Shown: positions 1 through 15,200, counted from the first letter of the stretch. The stretch: 64,000 nt of DNA from Cyclina sinensis (GCA_012932295.1 JAAONU010000002.1:18631770-18695769); one strand, 5' to 3'. Numbers and translations: made by a program. Notes: generated by a model not told the origin, from the sequence alone.

Positions 1-247
1 GTGAACTTATTGACATGAGATGGATACCTTTGAGTCCATCGATAGAATCAATGACAAGTGGTATCCCCCTCTCACGAAGGCAGTTGGGCCAGTGTACAGT
101 TAACATGACACGGCGGAAGTTATGATGGTATGGTCCTAGGTAAGAAGCAAAGCCAGCAGCAATGGCACAACCTCCCGCTATAGATATAAGTCTACGATCA
201 TGTGAGTCATAGATCTGCTGACAGCGCTGTCTTTCTCCTTTCAGAAT
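1..247 (-). CDS. Start of AAA5, exon 64 of window (cut by window edge)
   Basis: Begins ILKGERQRCQQIYDSHDRRL and continues SIAGGCAIAAGFASYLGPYHHNFRR, the canonical AAA5 opening ('l..E..RW......l....l.gdvllaaaflsYlGpf...yR'). The arginine-tryptophan pair of the canonical opening reads Arg-Cys here. The exon runs to the window edge or ends at a weak donor near base 15 or 24; AAA5, AAA6 and the C-terminal domain lie outside. Confidence 0.9.
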   Translation of the reverse strand, partial: MLKGERQRCQQIYDSHDRRLISIAGGCAIAAGFASYLGPYHHNFRRVMLTVHWPNCLRERGIPLVIDSIDGLKGIHLMSISS

Positions 248-3200
248 CTGAAATTTTTTAATGGTACTTTTGGAAGAACAAAATTCAGGAAATATCAAAT
301 AGATAGAAACAAATAGTAAGTTATACAAAATACTTTTTTGCTTTTTACTTTTTACTTGATCTTTGATCTTCATACTAAGCCTCATTATTCTTGCCATAAA
401 CATTTTACATATATCAAAACTGTTGCTAAATGAGTGTTTTGTAACTTACATTTATCATGTTTAAAATGAACAAAAGATGAGCAAATTTACACCAGGCACC
501 ACATTACAAACATGTCATGAGAACCAACAGCTTACCCTTCTCAACTGTGCAGCAGTCTCCAGCATTTTCTTCATTTTAATTGTCTTCTCCTCTTGTTCAT
601 TCTTGTCTATTGTTGCCTCTTCAAATCCTTTAGCGAGTCCAGACAGTCTCACCTCAAGGGCTCGCCTCTTGTTCTCCAGTGTGGTCATCTTATGTTCTGC
701 ATCATCTACAGCTGCTGTGGTCTCATCCACTTTCTGGTGCAGAGGTTTCACTTTTGAAATCATCATTCGGTGATATCTGCTCATTGAAAATATTCTGTTT
801 CAACATTTGAAAAAGTCAAATTTGAATTCCTCAAGGTATGACCAGACCATTACCTCTCATTCAGCATCTGAAACATGGCTGATGCCCGAAAGTATGTTGC
901 AAACCCTTAATCAATATGAAAAGTCTTTATGACAACAACTGAGTGAAAAAAGTTGGAATCCCCTTGCTATTAACAATAAGTACTAAGATCACTGTAAACA
1001 AACCTGACCACTCCTCTCACCCATTTACAGAGTGAGCCACAAGCTGAATTACTGGTCTTTCTCTCCAGGGTGTCTGGTTCAAATGTTGGCTTCTTCAAGT
1101 ATGGTTCCACTAGTGCAAGAGTGGCCTCTGGTAACTGTTGGTCATCAAAGGACATCAATTCTTCTATAAATCTTTCTATGTTGGCCATCTGTCTTTTGGC
1201 CCCTTTCTGCCAAGTGAGATCAGCAGATGGGGATTTTACTAAAGAAAAAGAATCAAAATTCATTCATTTAGCAAAGACTAAGTGAAAGTCTGTGTCTTCA
1301 TATTTACCTGAGAAATTTTATTTCAACATTTACACATGTTATGTCGGGAAGTCAGTTGGGTATCAAAAGCACAGACAGCAAGAAAAGAAAGATTTGTATC
1401 AAGCAATACCAGCAAACATGAACTACATGCATTTTAATCAATCACTAACAATATTGCAATGAAACAGTATCCATCTCCACACATGAACACTTTAGGCACT
1501 TTAATGTAACCACTCACATGGTTGTTGTTTGAGGCCCTCATCTGATCTAGCGTTTTATCTGTGAAAGTTAACAGTTTCTGATATGGGTCTAGATACTTCT
1601 CAGGAAAAAGTAGGTTAACTGCCTGCAGATTCTGTTATGCTGAAGGGTATTTAAAGAATGAAACCAGCCTTTCTATAAAACTAAAATTAAGCTCAATCAC
1701 TCACAAATCATGATGATGGCAGCCATCAGGTCCTCTATATCAATGATGGGTTTCTGCATTGCTCTCAGCTCATGTAACTTGTCTATGTTTATATTCTGTA
1801 CAACCTTTTTGGTGTCAGCTACAATAGCTATAGCTTTATACACAGCTCTCTCATGGGCTACTTGATACTCTGGTAATGACTGTTATGAGAAAAAAATGTA
1901 TATTAAAATGTATATTAATAATGTCACAGAAACACAAAATGGGAGAAGTTCACATAAAAGTACACAATTTCCTGCCAGTTATGTTAGAAATTAACTTAAA
2001 TTCACGAAAAGAATGTAAGTTAACACTTGTCAATGTCATTTCACTAAATGATATTTATAATGTAAGCTGCTGTAAAATAGATTTTTGTTCAAGTATTATA
2101 TACCTTTTTCAGTTTGGATATTTTGTCAAGCTGAGCTTTGACAACTTTGATCTGTTGTTCTGTGATGGCTGTATCCTGTCCTATCTGAGACAGGATCTTA
2201 ATAGTTCCCTGAAAATAACAACTTATAAATTAGATTAAAAAAATTTGTTCAAATCGATTTTAACTGTACTACAAATTTCTAGAAATTTTTTTTTTTAAAA
2301 CTTACACAATTTAAACAAATTCAAAGATTTTTTGGTATTTTCTTCTGATGACAAATTTAGTTACCTATACTAACACCACTTACAGAGTAACCAGTCCATC
2401 TAACAGATATAAAAATCTATGACTTTAACGCAAGCTAGATTCTTTCAATCACGTGCCAGTAAGAGAACCTCAGATAAATTAAATTTTTAATTCTGGTATT
2501 TTTCAACTTGCCTGTTTCCTTTCTTCCAGCACAATCATTTCATGTTCCAGATTTTTGCGAAGTTTAACAGCTACTTCATTCTCACGACGTATCTGCTGTA
2601 ATGATGTGGCCACAGCATCATGGTCCTCTTGTACAGAACCATAGCGGTGATTAGCTATTGATATAAACCTGAAATGTATGGCAATTGCCTACTGATATAA
2701 ATTTGCTGCTGGTATAAACTTGGAATATATTACAACTGGCTATAGATAAAAACCTGAAATATATATCTTGTATCATTTCTACAGGTTTTTGTAATCAAGC
2801 TTGATTAAAAAAAAAAAAAACAAAAAAAAAAAAACTTATCTGAATCTTGAAAGGTATTTTATTGCTTTAAGTCTGAGGGTGACAAAACATTCTAGATGTC
2901 TGCCAGGAAATAAAGTGTATTTATGTATCCCTACATAAAAGAATATCTATATCCAACTGGCATAAAGGCAATAAAACCTTATAAAATGCAGATTAAAGCT
3001 GCAAAATATATTCTCTACCAACAGAATTTTTACCTTTCCACAAACTTCTCATATGAGGTGTTGGTAACATGTCTGTACTCCCCTGAATCCTTCTCCTGTC
3101 CATCTTGCTGGCGAAGCACCAAGTGCATAGAGGCCAACATGTGGGCAACATTCTCCCTTTGTACTTCATTCATCCAGGACACATCTGAAAGAATCAGATA

Positions 3201-6200
3201 TATGTCAGTCTATTATCATGGCAGCAGTTTTACAATCGATTCATAGATACTGGTTCTAAATCTTCCACTTTCCACATCACTTATGACAAGACTTTAATAG
3301 TGTGTGTTTATTCATGTCCCTTGTATGCATGTTAGTGTAAATCTGAACCTAAATATCAATCAACCAACCAATCTAATAATGAATCAATCAACCAACCAGC
3401 TAGCCAACCAACTGAGCCACCACACCACCTACTCACCAGCCAACAATGTACTAACACGGACAATTATACATGTATTGTAACTTTTATCATTCTTAAACCA
3501 GATAAAATTGGTATACTAGATTATTTTGCTCACCTTGTAGATGGAAGAGGGCATGTTCCACCAGCTGGGTTTTTGACCAATGTGGGAACCAGATGAAACT
3601 GACATTTTTGGTAAATGCAGGGTACTCTCGACATCGCCGCTGGAAATTCTTCCCACCATCCCCAGCAATGAGGCATACACGGAAGTTGTTTCTTACTGTT
3701 CTTTTATCAGAAAACAAAAAAAGCTGATCATTGAAGTTGATGTAACATATCCTGAACATTACAGCACTGGTATGAACTCATATGTTTACCAACAACCATC
3801 TGTCTATATACAGAAATGGCAAAAATATATTTCATAAAAAGCCATTTGGAAAATAAAAACAAGCCTTTCAACAACTTCTAAGAACATTTTCTAATATCTT
3901 TGCAAGTGAAAGGTACCTACCTAATCATTTCTGCAACAAAAATTACATGAGTTTTCTTTTCATTTTTTTTTAAAGATCTTTACTATTTTAAATTTCAGAT
4001 GTTTTAAGTTGGAAGCTGTAAGTGTTTTTTGAGTACAAATGATTACCACATACTTGAGGAAAAAGTTCCAAGCAACATCTCTGGTGTATGTAAGACCAGC
4101 CTGTGTGACCTCTGTCCTGATAGAGTTGATGATTGTCGTCTGTTCTTCGTACTGGAATAGATGACTGATGGCGCCACCTGTGATAAACTCTATCAGGAAC
4201 ACAAGGAAATCTTCAGCCAGCAGCTCCTCCTCATGTAGTAACAGCAGGATCTTCTCTCCCTGTATTATAATTCACAAAGGTATCATAAGTTTAAACATGT
4301 AATTCATCCAAAATCTGATAATGGGAACTATCAACCTTTACCTCTATAGTCTCTGTCATACAATAAGGTCTCTAACTTTGATTTGACACAACTATTTTGA
4401 CTTGAGGAGTAAATTGCATGTATCATCACTCTGAAGAAACATTGGCTTTCAGTTTTTTTTTTGCAAAATATTTTTCTTCACCTTTTCCCTGCTGAAATGA
4501 GGTAGTTATGTTAACTTTGTACAGATAACATTGCAGGTAATCAATAACTTTCTTCATCATCACTAGATAAGCCATGACATAATTACAAACCTTTGCTCCA
4601 GCTCTTGTGTAACCTTGGACAAGGTCAGCCTTGAACTGTTCCATCTTGTACTCAATGGATGACCCCAGTGGTGATGGGCTGATCTGGTATACAGTGTACC
4701 CACACAGGTGGGCTGCAAGTTTGACCACTACAGTAGACTGACCAGGACTTCCCTCCGCCACCAGTACACAGTGGGCATTCTCATGTGGTGATGCTATTGT
4801 ACGAGCCAGGCGACACACTTGGTCTACCACAACCTACAACAACAACAAACAAAAAAGGTTAAAAGGAACCTAGGCAAACATAAGTATGCAATATTGACAA
4901 GTCTGTACTGTTCATGTACAGAGACCGAACTGATGTGTAATCAATTCTCGATTCTTTTTGTAAGTCAATTAAACAGGAATATACTAAAGCTAAATAACAG
5001 TGACTTTTACCATAAATGCTGTTCTTTGTCTTTATATTCTTTGTTCTTAAATAAAATGTTAAGTGCAAAGAATGAATACATACTATTTGTAGTAATCTTA
5101 ACTCTTTTAAACCCTAGTTACCTTGTACAAAGAGAGTTTAATCCTAGGATGTATTTTATTATATTCCTCCACTCCTTTACTCATCAGATCTTTCACCTCA
5201 GTGAGATTATAGAATGGTTTATATAGATCTGTCTTGGCATCCTCCTCTGAAACCTTTGTACTGTGGCGTGTATCTATCATGCCCGCCGTCACAATACCAC
5301 TGTCCTGCTCTATCAGGTTGCTGAACTGTGGCTGTCTTGTTCTTATCATGGTCTGGACCTTTAATGTAGTTTTATTTCATGTACATGAAGATTGCATATG
5401 TTGTCTCTACTAATAAATATTAGTTGTGATATAAAGCAACAAGTCTCTATAACAGCTATTCCTTCTAGTTTAAAACTCAGTCCGTTGCTCATTGAGAAAC
5501 ATCTGCTACATCATGAAACAATGATATCTGATAAATAATATTAAAAAGGATACAACCCTATGTTAAAGGTCTGAGTATAATGGAATAGGGAGCCTGTTTT
5601 TTATTTTATCAAGCACTAGTTAACATAGTAAACTGGTTCATATTTCCATTAAAATTAAGCATTATATAGTTTTAAATTTAGCCTTCTAGAACCATGTTAG
5701 CCAATGGAAGAAGTGAAATCAGAAATCAGGAATAAAATAAAGCTTTCTGGGACAAATATTTAGTGTTTTGGACAGAAAGCCTAAGACATAACAACTTAAT
5801 ACTTTACCAGTTCATCATCAGCAAATTCCTTCTTGACAGAGACATTAAATGCTTGTCTGAAGCGACGGAAATCTACTTCATTCACCATTCTGTGCCCATA
5901 TACCCAGTAACACTCATGTTGCCATAGAAACAGTAAATTCTTCTTTGTCACTCCAGGTTGTAAGGACAGGCAAATATTCCTAAATGTAAGATTTTTTTTC
6001 AATAAGCACTTGCATGTAAATAACTGAGTTTACTCTAAAAATATTATCAAAATTTTAATCTTCATTTAATCTTTACAAAAATAATGCACAAACAAAAACT
6101 CTGTTTGAATACCTTACAAACATTTTTCATCTCAAATTTTAATTAAAGATATCATCTATAGGCAATAATACAATCCTTAACAAACCATGGGTTTCTGCAC

Positions 6201-9200
6201 TATGTAAATATCTTCCTTTCACATAGTGAATAAAAACTTTATCAATAAGGTTGTTATTTAGACAAAATATACATCTCCCCCTCAACACAACCCATCCCCC
6301 TTGCTTTACCACTGCATATTATTGAGACTTGGACAGAGTAGAATTTGGAAGGGGGGTGGGTACCCTTAGCTATAGGGTTGGAAGAAAGGGGACTTGGTAC
6401 CCTGGTGGACTTGGATGAGATCGGGGTTGGGGTAGATCAAGGCCAAATATCTCCCCTGTTACTGAGCTTCCGCAAAATAAAACTAGAGCTGCACAACTCC
6501 ACCTGCTCATAAACTTTCCATTAGACTTTCGTAAGTCTACCTCAAATATGCATGACACAAATTGAACTAAGTTAAAGCAGCTCATTCACAGTTGGTCATG
6601 GACTAAGAATTTGATTTTAACTACCTGCGTGTATTATGTCTATCAATACCCATCTACCGACACATTGTCACCTAATACATTTCTTGATTGTAAAAAAAAG
6701 GGGTAATTTCTCCATCATAGGCTATAGCGTTAAAACCTATATTTAGAATTTCTATTTTCATTTGCAATCACATGACTGATCACATTCACTCTTCGTGCAT
6801 GTGCTCACATTATAGCCGTATTTGAATATTGGATCGAAAACCACAGGCATTTGTTTCATGGATAAATCCCCCGAATCACTATATAACCAAAACAAGGCAC
6901 GTAGTTCACAAGAATGAATCTTAGGGTCACTTTACTTTACTTCAAACATGAATTAAATTGTTCCTCCAAACATCGCTCTCAAAGTGTTGCCATAATATTG
7001 AAAATGGAAGTATATGAGTTGATTCGAGTGTATCTACAGGATCCATTACAAAAAACATAAAGTCCACTAAAGACTGCAGTTTATTTTTCAATAAATCTTA
7101 CACTTGATTGAGATTGTTCAACAATTTAATATATATTTATTGCGTAATAGACCAAAAGTGGTGTCACTAATTGCTTTGTTAACAAACAAATTCATTTGAG
7201 AGAAATCAGAGGTGTGGTGGAAAAAATGTTTTTACTTTGAATGGAGTTTTTGATTGTTATATTTAAAAAAAAAGAGACAACTATCAGAGACAATAAGAGT
7301 TACATTGCAACTGTCAGCTTAAATTACAGAAAATCTGTTTGATGTAAAGTGACCCTCAGATTCATTCTTGTGAACTTTCATACTTATTGTTGGTTATATA
7401 GTGGTTCAGAACATTTATTCAGGAAACGAATGCCTGTGCTGAGATTGGTGAAGACGCAATGTTGCGGAATGTTTCATGTGGTACAGCAAGCAACTGCTTT
7501 GCAGATACCATATTCTATATTTAACCAGAATTCCCCAAGTAGGCAATTACAAAAAAATGTGTTTTCTCGTGCAATGTGACCTACATGAGCTAAGTTCTTT
7601 TGTTAGGAAACAAAGACTTCACCAACAGTAATGAGGGAGAGTAGAAAATAACTTTTTTAAATTTTACTATTCAACTGTGAAAAAGCTGCTTTACGGCGCA
7701 TAACTCCACTATTACTGGGTTTCCTCAAAAACAAACCAAAGGTGTACAACAGCATGTGCTGATAAACACTCCTGTAAAGTTTCATGACTCTAACTCAAAT
7801 AATTTTTTAGATACATGCTTTACAAGATTTGTGATGAACAGATGGATGAACAGATGGATGAACAGATGGACAACTGTACCAAAAACAATATGTCTCTCCC
7901 CCATATATGAAGAGGGGACATAATTCACTAGGATATGAAGAACTCTTGGCAACAACTAACAAATGACATTTCCTAATAAATGGTGTTTCTATGACAACAG
8001 TAGCTTGTAATTTCACACAAAATCAACACCTACTTGAAGATGCAGGATAGATCTTTGACAGTGAAGATGTAGTGACAGCGCTGTGCAGTCGGTAGGAACA
8101 TGGACCTCAGTCTCTCCTGTAACTCTATGGTCACCTGGACAATCATAGTCAGCAGTTTCTTTAGTTTCTCCTCATTCTCCTGTTGTCTCTTAAGAGCCTG
8201 TACAAAAAAAAAAATAATGACTAAACAAAATCATAAAATATGTACATTGACGTCTTAATTCAAACTGATATCTGTTAAAGAAAAATAGATTTCTTAACAG
8301 ATCTTTCTTACATGTATGTCCATGTTGAAAACCATTGCTTTCAACTTAAGAAAGAGTTTGAACAAATACTAACACTTTTTATCGCTAGAATGTTAGTCTT
8401 ACAGGTATTACTGTTCATTGGCTAAAAGCAAGACTACCTTCTCATCAAAGTTGCTGTGATGTACTCCTGTTGAGCCCTGTGCTGTTTCTGGTGTGATAAA
8501 GTGGGTATGCATTAAAGTTGTAAACACTGTCTGTAGCTCTACATTCCTAGAAAAAAACAAAAAGATTTTTTTTTACTAAACTAAAATTCAGGGACAGGCT
8601 TAAATGAAAATATTAACAAAGGTAAGGCTGAAGATGCAAAAGAAAAACATTCAAGATTTCTAAGACTGTTTGCGACTTACGATGGAAAAGGCACAGCAAA
8701 GACGGCAAAATGTCTGAGGAATCGCTGGCTCAGTTTGGGTACATTTGCTGTTGTGTTTACATTGATGGTGCTGACATATGTCACATTTTTCACGTATCTC
8801 CAGGCATGTGTGTCCTGGTTATAGAATCCTCCATCATCTATGTGTTCTCGTATCAACTCTACTGCAGTCTGGTCACCCCACTTGTCCACCTATAATCAAG
8901 AAGCCAAAATATTTCCACTCTATACTCATGACATGTGACTTTTATATATATAGAAAGGACAGAGCTATGCTTGAATCTAAAAACATATTTATTTCTATCT
9001 TATTTGACAGCAAAGAGTTATTAATTAAATTATTACCATTGATAAATTGACATCATCAACAAAACACAGCAGCCTTTTGTTTCCTTTGGGTACATATGTC
9101 CTGCCATGTTTCCACTCAAGTCTCTCATCCAGGCGATCATACAGTAGTTTGGAATTGGTAAACCTAGAAGGAAATTAAGCTGCATTGAATACTTACATTA

Positions 9201-12200
9201 AAAAAATTACAATGCACTATACAAAGCAAACTTAATGTTACTCATCATGTCTGATTCACCTTAGCAGTGCATGTTTCTTGTAAGGGGATGAAAATCCTAA
9301 AAAGCCAAAAGGTAACAAGAACTTAACTTTCAAATTCTGCAATTTGTTACTCTTTTTAAATCTTGTAAATCTTAATTAAAGATTTTATTATTACTGCTCT
9401 TGAACAAGTTTTTCAGCAAAATATCTCAATAAAAAATGTGAGTGTTCACCTGTTGGCTTGTACAGTAAGGGAGAGCACCTCAGCCACTTCTCCAGAACAC
9501 ACTGTCCTGATCCTCTCATTGACTATGGCTGTCTTCCCACAACCATTCTCACCAACCAGTAACACAGACTTGCCTGCATCTGTCAGCAGGCCAAGTATGG
9601 TCATTATCTGTTCAATCTGAACGCTGTGTACAAATGCGTCTGATGGAATGCCAATGTGTGGTGTGGCACTGTATGTCGGCATGTTATCTGTCCAACGTAC
9701 AAACTCATGTGTCTCTGAATCTACCATATAGTCAAACACCTGAAATGAGATGTACTCTTGTTTAGTTGAAAGTCCTAAGTCAAGGAGGCAAACACCAACA
9801 AGATAACATAGGCTCAAGTGTACAACACCAGTTATATAATATCATTAATACTTGAAAGTGTCTTTTTCTTGAGCAAATGAAAGAAACAACTATACATAAA
9901 TACAAATTTTAAGGAGAAACATGAAGCCTTTTCTGAAGAAAATGCCACTCAAGACTATCATTATTATGAATTCTTCTTTTTAAGTTTTCAACCCTTAGTG
10001 TGAAATCAGCTAAAAGATATGAGTCACATACTGTGCATTCATCTGGGAAGTCAATGTGTTGTTCAAACTGTTCTCTCCACCAGAAACTGAAAGCTTCCCT
10101 ATTTTCCACCTCCAGTGTGCCTCCAAATGCCCAGATACATGCAAAGTTGAAATATCTCTCAAATTCCACATCACTCAGATCTGGGTAAGGATTCACCATT
10201 GTCTGTAATGACAATTTATTGACACTTAATAAAGACAAAAAAACAAGTAAAATACTGTTTCATTCATAGGATACAAATAATTGAGAACACACTTATCCAA
10301 CACTCCGATACACTCTGAAGTTTAGGCTTGAACATTATGTTCACCATATGGGAAGAGGGATACTGTAGTAAGTTCTTCAATAAATTGAATTTAGCTCCTT
10401 CAGAGCAGAAGCAGAAAAATGATGAAGATGAAGGTCCTGGGAAGAGACTTACATCTAACAATGTGGTGAAGGTCATAATCATGTTTTCCACAGTGTGGTT
10501 TATCACACGCTTGAACTGAGGCAAGGCTGACTTGGCACTGGTAAACATGTGTGGCTTCGTACACTCAGTCAGGTAGTTGATTGTTTTGTAGATGTACACA
10601 TCACAGAAACCTTCATAATGTAAATGTTGTATTTGACATAAATATGAGATTTTAGCATATGTATGCTTCATTCATGAAAATCTGTTTGAAGTGAAAGCCT
10701 ACAGACATTTAAAAAAAACATATTTATATTTACAGCATGACTCTGCAGAAAAGCATTAACATGTTATAATATAAACTTAAGTCTTCTGAAATCAAGTAAA
10801 GAAATACAGAACAAGAGAGCCATAGTTCCTGTGCTAAAACTGACATGAAATGTATGAATTTGTTATCAAAATAGAAGAAAGGACTAGAAAATGCTGCATG
10901 TCAATATCAAAACTTAAGGTTAATTAGATTATGGGAAAGACTGTAAAAAGATTCCATACATCTTTGGAATTTCTTTTATATTTTTAGATTAAACATATGA
11001 TCCCTTGTTGAAGCAAAACTGATTCCATGGGTAAATTTAAATAATATTGGTAAAGGTTCACAAGACAATACTTTGTATAAAATTTTGAAAGTCTTAGTAC
11101 AATGGTGTCTGACAATGACACTTTTTAACAGTTTATTTTTGTAAGTGTTATTAAAACATCTGTCCCTGGGGCAGAGCCAAAAATGACACAAGGGCCAAAG
11201 TTTTAATAATCCTGGTAGAGGTCAACTGGACAATGCTTCATACCCAATTTCAGATGTCTCAGCTTTATGGTACATCTGACATGAAGATTTTTAAAGAATT
11301 TTTCTACTTAATTTTATATTAAATCTATGACCCTGAAGATGGAGCTAAAAATAACCCCAAGGGCAATGTCTGAATAACATTGGTAAAGGTCTATTGGACA
11401 ATTTAAGAAGTAAGGGCCTTGTGAATTCAGACAAGAATATTTTGAAAGATTTTCTTTATATTTCTACATGTGGCCCCAACATCCCACCTAGCAGAGCAAA
11501 TAATGACTTGATAGATTTCCACAAGACAGTCTGAAAAATCTCTATAGAGGCCCACTTCACTATACATTTGTTGTACTCTGTGCAAAATTTAAAACATTGG
11601 CCTGGAGGTTTCAATCAAGAAGAATTCTGAAGATATTCCTACATATTTGTATGTAAAACACTTGCCCCCCTCAAAGAGAGCCATGAGTGACCAAGTGGAC
11701 ATAATCTGAACAATTTTGATATAGGCCCATCAGATAATGTCACACAGCATCTTTCACAGCTATGGGGCTTGTGTTTTTAGGCAAGAAGATTTAAAAAAAA
11801 AAAAAAAAAAAACTCATTGTCATAGAAATCAGAGTTCTGTATGGAATGGAATTCTTTGAACATCTTTGACTGAGCTTTATGCAAGGAACATCCCTGCCAT
11901 GTTTCACTGACTCTGACCAAATAGTTAAGGAGATGTTGCTTAAAGAAAAGTTGATAATACATGATGGACACATAGATCACAAAAGCTGAGAAGAAAATTT
12001 TGTGCTCAGGTGAGCTAAAAAGAGAAGTTTAAAGTACTTTATACACAGTTTATTTTTCAATGGAAACAACAATTTACCTGTGAGAAGGTCTTTGTCTGTT
12101 TCAGGTCTGCGTTCTAACCACTGTACCAGCATAAGTTGCCAGCCTACATCTGTGTTACTCATCACCATCACACCAACACTCGCAAGTAGTGATGGACTCA

Positions 12201-15200
12201 TGTTGGCCAATGATTCAAGCTGTAAATACAGTTGTATATTCAGCACAAATATTCCTGATATAGTAATGAAGGGCAGGGTAGTACAACATTGCTCCCTTTC
12301 TCATGAAAGCAAGTCAACCAAAATACTTGATGTCTATAGAAGATGTTCCCCATTCAGTGCATTTTGATACATGTTTGGTTCACTGATTCTACACTTGGTG
12401 TTACAACAACTGGCTGTATAGATATGGTTAAGGAGAGAAAAGGATGACCAATAGACATCTGTAAGTTTGATACTACTAAGAATGTAAGCATATAGACATA
12501 TAATATATAGTAATGATAATAATGACATACCTCCCACATAAACCTGAGCGTATCTGGTACACTTATCCTCTCATTATTACCAAGAACCATTGATCCACAG
12601 TTCATCAAAATGCTCTGCAACAACTCCATCTGGCCTAGGTCAGCCTGTTCCATTGGAAAAACACAAATATTAACAGCTAAAGTCATCAATTCTCAAACTT
12701 TCATTGCAGCTCAAAAGAATGGCCATGACAGTGTTATATAATACAGAAAAATTTAATTTCACAAACATTCCAGCACCCAAGTTCTAATAAGCAACAACTG
12801 TCTCAAAGTGTATTATATCAACTTCATTCATCATTATGACACTGAATCAAAAGTCATTATTTCAGTTTAATGGCCCTATATCGCTCACCTGAGAATCATT
12901 GCACTGAAACATCAAAAAATCAGGATGTAAGTAAGCAGGTCAAGGCCAAGATCATCCACGGTCAAAGATTTAATCTGCATGCAAAATTATCTAATGTTTC
13001 ATTGTTGTAGCTGAACAGAAGGTCTTCTAAGAATAGGCCCTGTGACCTATTTTTTGACCCTGGATGACCCATATACAATCCCATCCTAGATTTTATCAAG
13101 ACAAATATTCTGACCAAATATTAGGAAAATCCGATCTAAAATACAGCTTCTATCGCATACACAATGTTTTTTCTAAGATTTGACCCTGTGACCTAGTTTT
13201 GATCCCAGATGACCCATATTCAATCCTGACCTAGATCTCATCAAGACAAACATTCTGACAAAATATTAGAAAAATCCAATGGAAAATACAGCTTCTATTG
13301 CATACACAAGGTTTTTCTAAGATTTGACCCAATGACCTAGTTTTTGAACCCAGATGACCCATATACAATCCCAACCTAGATACCATAGAGACAAATATTC
13401 TGACTAAACATTAGGAAATTCGGATGAAAAATACAGCTTCTATCGCATACACAAGGTTTTTCTAAGATTTGACCCCGTGACCTAGTTTTTGACTCCAGAC
13501 GACCCATATACAATCCCAACCTAGATACCATAGAGACAAACATTCTAACCAAATATTAGGAAAATCGGATGAAAAATACAGCTTCTATCGCATACACAAG
13601 GTTTTTCTAAGATTTGACCCCGTGACCTAGTTTTTGACCCCAGATGACCCATATACAATCCCAGCCTAGATATCTTAAAGACAAACATACTGACCAAATA
13701 TTAGGAAAGTCGGATGAAAATACAGCTTCTATCGCATACACAAGGTTTTTCTAAGATTTGACCCCGTGACCTAGTTTTTGACCCCATTTAACCTGTATAC
13801 AATCCCAACCTAGATCTCATCAAGAAAAATATTCTGACAAAATATTAGGAAAGTCGAATGAAAAATACAGCTTCTATTGCATACACAAGGTTTTTCTTAG
13901 ATTGGACCCCGTGACCTAGTTTTAGGCCCCAGATGACCCATATACAATCCCAACCTAGATTTCATCAAGACAAACATTCTGACCAAGTTTCATAAAGATC
14001 CAATCAAAAATACAGCTTCTATCGCATACACAAGGCAAATGTGAACAGACAGACGACAAACGCCAGACAACAGATGCCAGACGACACACGACGGACAGAC
14101 GACAGATGACGGACATCCAGCGATCACAACAGCTCACCCTGAGCATTCGCTCAGGTGAGCTAAAAATGAAGAATACAAACCTCTCCATCAAGCTGCATAA
14201 TCTTCATGACAGGTTTAGCTTTATAACTGTAGTTCTGGTTAGGTGGCTGCACACAGAACTTCCTAAGCAATGATGCAAACAGCCCATCCTTCCACTCTCT
14301 GTGTATATAAACATTAAACATTTACAGATAGACATCTTCAATTTCTCAAAATCTAAATCAACCTAAAAACAACTTAATCTTAATTTTTATTGACTCACAT
14401 TGTGTACTGCATTGTGGCAATGCCTGGTCAAAATTATTCATTCACAGACATTGTTTACTGCAATGTGGCAATGCCTGGTCAAAATTATTCATTCACAGAC
14501 ATTGTTTACTGCAATGTGGCAATGCCTGGTCAAAATTATTCATTCACAGACATTGTTTACTGCAATGTGGCAATGCCTGGTCAAAATTATTCATTCACAG
14601 ACATTGTTTACTGCAATGTGGCAATGTCTGGTCAAAATTATTCATTCACAGGCATTGTTTACTGCAATGTGGCAATGCCTGGTCAAAATTATTAATTCAC
14701 AGACATTGTTTACTGCAATGTGGCAATGCCTGGTCAAAATTATTAATTCACAGACATTGTTTACTGCAATGTGGCAATGCCTGGTCAAAATTATTCATTC
14801 ACAGACATTGTTTACTGCAATGTGGCAATGCCTGGTCAAAATTATTCATTCACAGACATTGTTTACTACAATGTGGCAATGCCTGGTCAAAATTATTCAT
14901 TCACAGGCATTGTTTACTGTGATGTGGCAATGTCTGGTCAAAATTATTCATTCACAGACATTGTTTACTGTGATGTGGCAATGCTTGGTCAAAACTATTC
15001 ATTCACAGACACTGTTTTCTGCAATGTGGCAATGCCTGGTCAAAATTATTAATTCACAGACATTGTTTACTGCAATGTGGCAATGCCTGGTCAAAATTAT
15101 TCATTCACAGACATTGTTTACTGCAATGTGGCAATGCCTGGTCAAAATTATTAATTCACAGACATTGTTTACTGCAATGTGGCAATGCCTGGTCAAAATT

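Noticed and set aside
4426..4590. Extension of the AAA4 exon past 4591 as open frame
   Set aside because: A GTTTGT donor at 4590 and loss of dynein similarity beyond it mark the intron; the frame is open by chance.
7349..7579. Short plus-strand open frame
   Set aside because: Lies across the right arm of a foldback element and has no recognisable domain.
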